A DNA stretch of 64,000 nucleotides from Kiritimatiellia bacterium (GTDB taxonomy: Bacteria; Verrucomicrobiota; Kiritimatiellia; RFP12; UBA1067): positions 1 through 64,000 of the forward strand of contig JAFTCL010000071.1 in NCBI GenBank assembly GCA_017454745.1, given 5' to 3'. Below are positions 8,544-14,301 of the stretch, one piece after another (the stretch's first letter is position 1; each line of letters starts with the position of its first letter). Below the pieces are notes generated by a model. That model did not search any database. It was not told where the DNA came from and saw only the letters and a list, made by a program, of their open reading frames with translations. A program made the translations under genes and the position numbers.

Positions 8544-9487
8544 CACTTCTCCCATGTTGTTGCATCTGAAACTTCCATAGCAAGATTTGAAAACGGGTCA
8601 ATCATTCCTCGTCCCGTTATCATCTTAATAATCTTTTCTACGCCTTCCGGTGCTTCTGGAGCAAGTTTTCCACCCTTGAATTCTATCCCAAAAGTCTGTC
8701 TTATTTTATCCCCGTTTGGCGTATTGGCAACTAACGCCAAAAGCTTACCCATACCTCCTTCCTTAAACTTCAACAAGCGCCGCGGATTACATTTCGTCCG
8801 AGCAAATCTCGCAAATACTTCTTCATCTTGGAACTTTCCTGTTGCCAAGATTTCTTTTACTGTTTCGTCTGAAGATGTTGCGAGCGATCCTGGCAACAAG
8901 AAAATGTTACAACCCCGCTTCGTAAAGAAATACAACCGACTATCAATGCGCAAGGTATCAATTTTTAAAGGTAGCACGAGAAAAGGTCCTTCAACTATCC
9001 GAAACTTCTTTGCGGAAAATGAAAGTACATGCTTCAACCTTCGGTAAGATGGCAAATCAAGAATAAGAGTCACCATATGCCCCGAGACATGAACCTCAAT
9101 CAACAACCCCTTAAGATTATTTGAACTACTTTTACATTTCGCGAGATTATCGACCCATTTTTTATCAGCATATCGCTTAGAATTAACCAAACTCTCCCAA
9201 ACAATAGTTGCCAGTGAAGATTTTACATTCAGCCACTGAAGATGCCCTCCCCCAACATTGCCACTATATTCATCAACTCCCTCATACTCATCTTCAATAT
9301 TAAGATATTGCTCGGTCAAATCAACAATGTACTCTTTAAGTACCTCAGTTTTAAGATCTAATGCAAATAACGAACTTTCCGCGCCAGTTTCGCGCTTATT
9401 GATGCGATACAAATACGCTTTCATCGAAGTCTCGGGATCCCGTAATGACTTTATAACCATCTTAATCGTCTTCAAATCGTTTCTCAT
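8543..9487 (-). CDS. kwaB: KwaB-like DUF4868 protein (Kiwa anti-phage system)
   Basis: 314 aa, close to the usual KwaB length of about 315. Start ATG 9487 has AGGAG ten bases upstream. The protein is soluble, with an N-terminal alpha/beta part, a central segment (YFFTKRGCNIFLLPG) and a C-terminal region (GIEFKGGKLAPEAPEGV then IIKMITGRGMIDPF) that resembles the DUF4868 C-terminus, where a 'L-x-x-D/G-x-L-x-x-P-x-T/S' stretch is followed by a conserved beta strand. In Kiwa, KwaB is the effector that acts on phage DNA processes after KwaA activation. Here it is the first gene and KwaA the second, the reverse of the usual order. AT-rich composition and insertion just downstream of a broken FGE gene fit acquisition as a defence island. 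Confidence 0.66.
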   Translation of the reverse strand: MRNDLKTIKMVIKSLRDPETSMKAYLYRINKRETGAESSLFALDLKTEVLKEYIVDLTEQYLNIEDEYEGVDEYSGNVGGGHLQWLNVKSSLATIVWESLVNSKRYADKKWVDNLAKCKSSSNNLKGLLIEVHVSGHMVTLILDLPSYRRLKHVLSFSAKKFRIVEGPFLVLPLKIDTLRIDSRLYFFTKRGCNIFLLPGSLATSSDETVKEILATGKFQDEEVFARFARTKCNPRRLLKFKEGGMGKLLALVANTPNGDKIRQTFGIEFKGGKLAPEAPEGVEKIIKMITGRGMIDPFSNLAMEVSDATTWEK

Positions 9488-9503
9488 TCGTTGTCTCCTG
9501 TTG

Positions 9504-9690
9504 TTATTGCCTCATCAGTTTGATAAGGGTTAAGGCAAGGCGAAAACCGAAGACACCATCGCCGTAGTTGCCAACGGCATCCGAATTCCAACCCGTACAC
9601 TGGGACGAGTTTAGTCGTCCACATGGCTTTGCCAGCTGTTACCATAGACCTCTCATTGCGCTCCAGACGAAAAACCGCGACATCCCATCA
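9504..9690 (-). pseudogene. Decayed C-terminal remnant of an FGE/SUMF1 domain gene
   Basis: On the minus strand the last 30 codons before a TAA at 9504-9506 read WNSDAVGNYGDGVFGFRLAL followed by TLIKLMRQ. The GFRLAL ending is the hallmark of the FGE-sulfatase (SUMF1) domain C-terminus seen elsewhere in this window (GFRLCLQGG, GFRVVLE). Upstream the homology needs at least one frame change (YGNSWQSHVDD in another frame) and meets a stop at about 9636, and no start is present. So this is a truncated, frameshifted relic. It lies immediately 5' of the Kiwa-like operon, whose promoter probably sits inside it. Confidence 0.5.
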
Positions 9691-9731
9691 CCACAACAAC
9701 TGAGTTATTTGGTACGGTTCCAAATACTTGT

Positions 9732-10745
9732 TTAACGCTTCCACACCGCATAAAGATTCACGACAGCACCGCTTGTTTCCGTAAGGTTGGAAACCGTCTG
9801 TTTGTCGTTATAAACCTTGCTACCGCCCGCGCTAGTCGCCCAGCCCTGGAACGTGTAACCAGTGCGTTTAAACGCATTGGCCGTGAGCGCCTTCGCCGTC
9901 CCATACGTGAACGCTTCGTTCGACATCGTCCCCGTGCCGCCATTGGCGTTAAACTTGACAGAATACGGGAATGCGTAGATAGCCGTCCCTGTCACCGTCA
10001 CCCTGTCAAAGCACACGTCATCACGCAAATTGGGAAATGTCGCCGTCATGCTACTAACGCCATAACCGACCGCGCCGCCTGATGTGGCAATGCTGTATGC
10101 CGTGTACGAGGTGCTGTCAAAATCCGTTCCAAGCGGAAACGTTTCAGCCATGTATCGCGCCCACTTGACATAACCGACGATATCATTCCCAGCCTGCTCC
10201 ACATGGACACACACACATTTCAAGTACCCGCCGTTGATCACTTGAAACTGGATGGACTTCCCATTCCCATCCGTCTTTATGTTATACGCATTACCATTGG
10301 TCGGTTCGCTGATGGTTATGGAAGCCCCTCCAAAAACTATCGAGAAATCCTTGACCGCATTCAATGACCGATTGGCGAATAGCGTTGTACTGGAAGTTGT
10401 AAGGAACCCGTCATGCGTGATACTATCGACATTTAAATCCGCCATAGCATCCCACACCCAATGATAATTGCCGGGAAGAAGCTGCTCCTTCGCCACATTC
10501 GCCGCCGTGCCATCCGACTTGCGCACAGTCACCATCGTGATGTTCGTGCCACCAACCATATCCCTCGCGGTGAAGGAAGTATCGTACTTCGTGCCACTCG
10601 TGCCTGTGATGGTGAAGTTCAAGTCCACCAGCCCGTTCCAGGGATATCTCTGTTTAGCCTGCACTGTAATCGCGGGATCATCGGCAAATCCGAACCAAAC
10701 GCATAGATGCGCAAGCATCATCGTTATCGCCAATCTTTTTAACAT
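9732..10745 (-). CDS. Secreted RYPWNG-module protein with C-terminal InlB B-repeat
   Basis: 337 aa from ATG 10745 (GGGAAG eight bases upstream), chosen over an upstream start because the Sec signal peptide (MLKRLAITMMLAHLCVWFGF) begins there. Residues about 28-130 form the RYPWNG module (AKQRYPWNGLVDLNFTI ... LLPGNYHWVWDAMADL), also found twice in the giant protein at 1523-7321. A beta-rich central domain follows. The last 70 residues are a Listeria-Bacteroides (InlB B) repeat: VKFNANGGTGTM ... GYTFQGWATSAGG ... NLYAVWKR. Such repeats are typical of surface or secreted proteins and probably act as a spacer. It may once have been joined to the FGE remnant downstream. Substrate unknown. Confidence 0.8.
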   Translation of the reverse strand: MLKRLAITMMLAHLCVWFGFADDPAITVQAKQRYPWNGLVDLNFTITGTSGTKYDTSFTARDMVGGTNITMVTVRKSDGTAANVAKEQLLPGNYHWVWDAMADLNVDSITHDGFLTTSSTTLFANRSLNAVKDFSIVFGGASITISEPTNGNAYNIKTDGNGKSIQFQVINGGYLKCVCVHVEQAGNDIVGYVKWARYMAETFPLGTDFDSTSYTAYSIATSGGAVGYGVSSMTATFPNLRDDVCFDRVTVTGTAIYAFPYSVKFNANGGTGTMSNEAFTYGTAKALTANAFKRTGYTFQGWATSAGGSKVYNDKQTVSNLTETSGAVVNLYAVWKR

Positions 10746-10795
10746 CACGTCTTCCCTTTTCCGCGCCTCCCGTCTGACAGGCAATCCACCCTGGC

Positions 10796-10850
10796 GCGAA
10801 AAAGAAGAGTGGCGTGCCTTAAATCCTCATGTCATCGAGAAGGCATCGCC
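10796..10850 (-). terminator. Probable hairpin terminator after the 52-codon frame
   Basis: On the minus strand GGCG-A-TGCCTT pairs with AAGGCA-CGCC (ten base pairs with one bulged A), followed by a pyrimidine tract (TCTTCTTTTTC). It sits eight bases after the stop of the small frame at 10859-11017. Confidence 0.5.
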
Positions 10851-10858
10851 AAACGCCA

Positions 10859-11017
10859 TTACCAAAACATGATGAGAAGACACGCCACATGGGACTTGCC
10901 CACGTAGCGCAACTTCGTATCTCGCTTTGGTTTTACTTTGGCGAAGTTTTCTCGATAGCGACAATACGTTGTTACGTACGTTACCCCTTTCGCCACTTGC
11001 GCGGCTACGGAGGACAT
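10859..11017 (-). CDS. Possible 52-aa small basic protein behind a structured leader
   Basis: ATG 11017 has AAAAGGAG seven bases upstream. The frame (starting MSSVAAQVAKGVTYVTTYC) runs 52 codons to TAA. It is rich in Lys, Arg, Tyr and Val (KVKPKRDTKLRYVGK) and ends in a hydrophobic stretch (ACLLIMFW). No family recognised; the RYRE...KPKR...YVGK pattern vaguely recalls the first strand of some transposases, but it is far too short to be one. It is flanked by its own promoter (11213-11241), a leader of about 190 nt and a terminator-like hairpin, which is the best support for it being expressed. It could instead be a non-coding RNA or one copy of a dispersed repeat element. Confidence 0.35.
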   Translation of the reverse strand: MSSVAAQVAKGVTYVTTYCRYRENFAKVKPKRDTKLRYVGKSHVACLLIMFW

Positions 11018-11206
11018 GCCAGGCTCCTTTTGGGAGTTCCCAGCTCCCCGGCATACCGTTCCAACGGCTTAACCGGGGTTCTTGGCCTTGGCCCGGCACA
11101 GCGGCTAAAAGCCGCCGCGGCACAGGTTTCGGCCCGGTGGTGGGCCATCGCTGCACCCACCGAAATTAAAGAGCATCCGAAATCGATACTTTCCCCCAAT
11201 TACGGT
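11018..11206 (-). ncRNA. Hairpin-rich leader RNA, class unknown
   Basis: Between the predicted transcription start and the 52-codon frame the minus strand contains successive stems: GGTGGG/CCCACC (11139-11161), GCGGCT/AGCCGC with a 3-nt loop (11101-11115), CCGTT/AACGG (11056-11067), and a GGGA/TCCC-containing stem next to the ribosome binding site (about 11025-11052) that could hide or expose AAAAGGAG. I could not match it to the conserved cores of the common riboswitches, tmRNA or RNase P RNA. A regulatory leader or small RNA is an inference. Confidence 0.35.
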
Positions 11207-11212
11207 AAGACA

Positions 11213-11241
11213 ATATTACCATATTCCCCTGCTATAAGCAA
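11213..11241 (-). promoter_or_regulatory. Sigma-70-type promoter for the leader/52-codon unit
   Basis: Minus strand TTGCTT (11241-11236), 17-bp spacer, TAATAT (11218-11213). Confidence 0.55.
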
Positions 11242-11252
11242 GAGGGAAAAAT

Positions 11253-11294
11253 GAGTGACGAGTGACGGGTGACGAGTGACGAGTTGGAAATGAA
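11253..11294. repeat. Heptanucleotide tandem repeat
   Basis: Six 7-bp units, GAGTGAC GAGTGAC GGGTGAC GAGTGAC GAGTTGG AAATGAA (spaced here for reading), between genes. The units share the pattern RRNTGAN. Confidence 0.8.
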
Positions 11295-11397
11295 GAATTG
11301 CCCCCTGCTCATGCGCTGCGTGAGTGATTCAGATAATTTTTCGTGTGTTTCGTGTATTTCGTGGTTTAAGTTATAGACGAGGGTTGGGGGTTAGAAT

Positions 11398-11453
11398 GAG
11401 TGACGGGTGACGAGAGAAAATGAAGTGACGAGTTACGAATTACGAGTGACAAG
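11398..11453. repeat. Heptanucleotide tandem repeat leading into the 110-bp direct repeat
   Basis: Degenerate 7-bp units (GAGTGAC, GGGTGAC, TGACGAG, TTACGAA, TTACGAG, TGACAAG). The last four units belong to the left copy of the 110-bp direct repeat. Confidence 0.7.
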
Positions 11454-11533
11454 AAATGCTTCGGAATACCACTTAACCACCGTACCACCTAAACGGCCGC
11501 GACGGAGCGCGGCCCTCCCAACCGCCTAACCAC
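11424..11533. repeat. 110-bp direct repeat, left copy
   Basis: Identical base for base to 13158-13267. The inner part carries a perfect hairpin (GGCCGCG/CGCGGCC, loop ACGGAG). With the right copy it encloses the ATPase gene. A truncated piece of the same palindrome (GGCCGCGACGGAGC) recurs at 13327-13340. Confidence 0.9.
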
Positions 11534-11576
11534 CGCATATTATAGGGCCACGGAACCAAACTCCGCAGACTGACAT

Positions 11577-11633
11577 AAAATTGGTAACATAAATTCGACA
11601 AAATTGGTAATGAAAAGTCCACAAAATTGGTAA
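11577..11633. promoter_or_regulatory. Three iterons (AAAATTGGTAA) with exact 23-bp period
   Basis: AAAATTGGTAA occurs at 11577-11587, 11600-11610 and 11623-11633; the second and third copies share CACAAAATTGGTAATG-like flanks. Start-to-start spacing is exactly 23 bp, and the array ends seven bases before the -35 box of the ATPase promoter. This layout suggests an operator for an activator or autoregulator. Confidence 0.55.
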
Positions 11634-11639
11634 TGGTTC

Positions 11640-11669
11640 TTGACGGAAGTGACCGACACACACTATAAT
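11640..11669 (+). promoter_or_regulatory. Strong sigma-70-type promoter of the ATPase gene
   Basis: TTGACG (11640-11645), 18-bp spacer, perfect TATAAT (11664-11669); the start codon is 30 bases further on. Confidence 0.75.
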
Positions 11670-11698
11670 ACCCACGTCTTTAATCAAGAAAGGTCTAT

Positions 11699-12988
11699 AT
11701 GGCGAAGCCGAAATACATCAAGCGAATCTGTGATGAAGAACTTGCCTTCCAATTGGAATGTGCGGGGGCGGTTGTGGTTCAAGGACCAAAGTGGTGCGGG
11801 AAGACCCGTACTTCGGAGGAAATGGCGAGAAGCGCAATCAAACTTCAAGACCCGCTGAAAAAGAAAGAGTATCACCAGATCGCGCAGACAATGCCTTCCA
11901 TATTGCTGGAAGGTGAATCACCGCATCTGATTGACGAATGGCAGGATGAACCGGACCTGTGGAATCTTGTCAGGGCGACGGTTGATGAACGCGGCGGCGC
12001 CGGGCATTTCATTCTCACCGGATCAGCCGTACCGCGAAACGAACGGGACGACGACAAGGAACCGCCACGCCATTCGGGAACAGGACGTTTCGCATGGCTC
12101 AAGATGCGTCCAATGTCCCTCGCCGAGTCCGGCGAATCGAGCGGAGCCGTTTCGCTTAGCGCACTTTTTGATGGGATGGACGGCGTTGCCGCCACATCGA
12201 GAATATCCGTGCCCGACTATGCGCATCTTATCTGCCGCGGCGGATGGCCAGAAGCCGTTCTTGCGAAAAGCCCGCGTACCGCCTACCAGAAATCCATCAA
12301 CTACGTCGAAGCCGTGATCAACGAGGATGTCCATCGCGTGGATGGCACAGAGAGGAATCCCGCGCTGGTGCGCCTTGTTCTCCGCTCGCTCGCCCGCAAC
12401 ATAACAACGCTTACCGCCACGCAGACGATTCTCGACGACATCAAGAACCACATGCCAACAACGAGCATAAAAACGTTGGATTCGTACTCGAACGCTCTGC
12501 GCCGCATATTCGTGATAGAGGATGAGCCCGCATGGTTACCTTCCATCAGATCGAAAACCGCAGTACGGACGAGCCACAAACGGCAATTGGTTGATCCTTC
12601 CATTGCTACGGCTGTCCTCGGCGTAAGGCCAGAAAAACTGATGAAGGATTTCAATTTTTTCGGATTTCTCTTCGAGTCCATGTGTGTCCGCGATATGCGT
12701 GTTTATGCCCAAGCGAACGACGGAGAGGTGTTCCACTATCGCGATGCGTCAGGACAAGAGGTGGATATGATCGTGTCGTTGCGGGATGGACGCTGGGGAG
12801 CGGTGGAGGTCAAACTCGGAGGCGGCCAGATTGACGATGCGGCCAGAAACCTTCTTACGCTCAAGAAAAAGGTCGATGGCGAATCGATGGGAGAGGCTTC
12901 GTTTCTCATGGTACTGACGGGCACTGAGTTAGCATACAGGCGCACGGACGGTGTCTTTGTGGTCCCGTTAGGTTGCCTGCGGCAATAG
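11699..12988 (+). CDS. AAA-family ATPase with DUF4143 C-terminal domain
   Basis: 429 aa, ATG 11699 with AAAGG upstream. The N-terminal half is an AAA_14-type P-loop domain: Walker A GPKWCGKT at residues about 29-36, Walker B HLIDEWQDEP at about 78-87, and FILTGSAVP as the sensor strand. The C-terminal half is DUF4143, with the helical part (IRSKTAVRTSHKRQLVDPSIA) and the ending GQEVDMIVSLRDGRWGAVEVKLG shortened here to the EVD...EVK pattern, which resembles the core of PD-(D/E)XK nuclease folds. These ATPases are very common, often horizontally moved, and their cellular role is not established. The gene stands alone between a perfect 110-bp direct repeat and convergent to the next gene, so it may be a mobile cargo. 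Confidence 0.85.
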   Translation: MAKPKYIKRICDEELAFQLECAGAVVVQGPKWCGKTRTSEEMARSAIKLQDPLKKKEYHQIAQTMPSILLEGESPHLIDEWQDEPDLWNLVRATVDERGGAGHFILTGSAVPRNERDDDKEPPRHSGTGRFAWLKMRPMSLAESGESSGAVSLSALFDGMDGVAATSRISVPDYAHLICRGGWPEAVLAKSPRTAYQKSINYVEAVINEDVHRVDGTERNPALVRLVLRSLARNITTLTATQTILDDIKNHMPTTSIKTLDSYSNALRRIFVIEDEPAWLPSIRSKTAVRTSHKRQLVDPSIATAVLGVRPEKLMKDFNFFGFLFESMCVRDMRVYAQANDGEVFHYRDASGQEVDMIVSLRDGRWGAVEVKLGGGQIDDAARNLLTLKKKVDGESMGEASFLMVLTGTELAYRRTDGVFVVPLGCLRQ

Positions 12989-13033
12989 AGAATTGAACCG
13001 TGTAGAACGGGTAGAAACGTGTAGAAATCAGAG

Positions 13034-13190
13034 GGAGTTTGGAAATGAAAAATGAAGAGTGAAGAATGAAGAGTGAAATAGTGGTTAGTCGTTAGTGGTT
13101 AGTCGTTAGTGGAGTTTGGAAATGAAAAATGAAGAGTGAAGAATGAAGAGTTGAGGTAGTGACGAGTTACGAATTACGAGTGACAAGAAA
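13034..13190. repeat. Long heptanucleotide repeat array
   Basis: About 22 consecutive 7-bp units in one phase, changing family along the way: AAATGAA/GAGTGAA/GAATGAA types, then TTAGTGG/TTAGTCG types, then the first family again, then ACGAGTT/ACGAATT/ACGAGTG types that continue into the 110-bp direct repeat. Confidence 0.85.
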
Positions 13191-13267
13191 TGCTTCGGAA
13201 TACCACTTAACCACCGTACCACCTAAACGGCCGCGACGGAGCGCGGCCCTCCCAACCGCCTAACCAC
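13158..13267. repeat. 110-bp direct repeat, right copy
   Basis: Perfect copy of 11424-11533, same orientation, 1.6 kb apart, with the ATPase gene and its promoter in between. Confidence 0.9.
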
Positions 13268-13341
13268 TTACCAACACGACCCGCCACTCTTTGCGAACTT
13301 AGCGAACTTTGCGCGAGACATAAACCGGCCGCGACGGAGCC

Positions 13342-13376
13342 GTAGCAACTGGCTACTGACCGCTAGCGACTATTTC
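13342..13376. repeat. Heptanucleotide tandem repeat
   Basis: Five 7-bp units: GTAGCAA, CTGGCTA, CTGACCG, CTAGCGA, CTATTTC, ending just before the stop codon of the next gene. Confidence 0.7.
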
Positions 13377-13380
13377 AATT

Positions 13381-14301
13381 TCATTTGAGATGACGTACTT
13401 GGCCGCTGCCCGACACGGTACCGGTAAAACCGCAACCGGGGGCGAAATCTACCGAGGCGTTCTCAAGGTTTATCAGCCCGTCACCACTGACGTTCTCCAA
13501 AGTTTCAATGGCGTCTTTTAACGCCAAAACCCCTTTGCCGCAAATCTTAACCGGATACCCCGGCGGCACCACGTCCTTAACCTCCAACGGGAAAACTTTT
13601 CCCGCCGGGGTAAAACGTTCCGCAGGCGCGACAAAACCGTTTACGCGGCCAACCGCAGTCCAATAGACGGTGTCTCCGATTTTGTGACCGATTTCCAACG
13701 TCCAGCTGTCAGGATCGCGACCGATGGCATCGTTAGCGGTAACAAACGAATATCCGTTGAAAACCGCCTCAGAACCGAATTCCACGGTAAAAGGGTTTCG
13801 ATAACATTTGGTTTTCAAATCGCCGTCGTACCCTTTGTCAACGCCTTCGTGCACCGCTCCGCCACCCTGCGGGCCGAAAGGCTTGGTACCGGCGGGAATC
13901 GCCACCGGTTTGCCGTCCAGAAACAACCGGAACTCGCTGAACTGGGAACCGGATCCCGCCCATTCCGGCGCCCCCGTATTGCCCGGGCGGGTTTTGGTCA
14001 CGTTCCACCGCAAATACTTGGCCGACACGGTAACTGGGCCTTGGTTTTGAGCCGAAATACGGACCGCGCCCTCGCGGATTTCCAACCCCCGGTTGTTCAA
14101 CAAGGCTCCGCACAGGTCTAACGTTCCCGGACCGGATTTTACCAGCGCCTCCCCGGAAAAACGCTTTTCCGGCCCATACTTGACGGTTTGACCCGCCGGC
14201 ACGTCAACGGTTTCCGAAAGGACGGTAACGGAGAACATGGCCACGCCCAAAGCCATAAGATAATTGTTTCGCATAATCATTTGTCCCGAAAGATTATTCA
14301 T
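13381..14301 (-). CDS. Secreted protein with autotransporter-associated repeat and F5/8C-like domain
   Basis: 306 aa from ATG 14301 (GGAG four bases upstream), overlapping the upstream stop by 8 bp; ATGs at 14280 and 14274 are alternatives. A signal sequence (NNYLMALGVAMFSVTVLS) is followed by an autotransporter-associated beta-strand motif (EALVKSGPGTLDLCG), a discoidin-like domain (KYLRWNVTKTRPGN ... FSEFRLFLDGK ... DPDSWTLEIG) and a second short repeat (GCGFTGTVSGSGQVRHLK). This module pair is common in PVC-group secreted proteins. Overlap with the HzsA/FGE gene suggests that the two products are made together and may act as a pair. It has no glycosidase domain; binding function inferred. 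Confidence 0.75.
   Translation of the reverse strand: MNNLSGQMIMRNNYLMALGVAMFSVTVLSETVDVPAGQTVKYGPEKRFSGEALVKSGPGTLDLCGALLNNRGLEIREGAVRISAQNQGPVTVSAKYLRWNVTKTRPGNTGAPEWAGSGSQFSEFRLFLDGKPVAIPAGTKPFGPQGGGAVHEGVDKGYDGDLKTKCYRNPFTVEFGSEAVFNGYSFVTANDAIGRDPDSWTLEIGHKIGDTVYWTAVGRVNGFVAPAERFTPAGKVFPLEVKDVVPPGYPVKICGKGVLALKDAIETLENVSGDGLINLENASVDFAPGCGFTGTVSGSGQVRHLK

Larger units (their letters stand above)
12989..13380. other. Repeat-filled intergenic region between convergent genes
   Basis: No gene visible. It holds a GTGTAGAA-type direct repeat (13008-13028), a long heptanucleotide array (13034-13190), the right copy of the 110-bp direct repeat (13158-13267), a truncated GGCCGCG palindrome (13327-13340) and a second heptamer array (13342-13376). 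A 41-bp block starting GGAGTTTGGAAATG occurs twice here (13034 and 13111). Confidence 0.7.

Noticed and set aside
11018..11206. Known riboswitch, tmRNA or RNase P RNA
   Set aside because: I looked for conserved core strings of the common classes and found none; only generic hairpins are visible.
10829..11254. 141-codon plus-strand frame in the structured-leader region
   Set aside because: Antisense to the unit that has promoter, ribosome binding site and terminator; no start signal of its own.
13034..13190. CRISPR-like array
   Set aside because: The period is 7 bp with no unique spacers and no cas genes nearby; it is a tandem heptamer array.
11424..13267. Insertion sequence or composite transposon
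   Set aside because: The 110-bp repeats are direct, not inverted; there is no transposase or integrase, and no target-site duplication could be defined.
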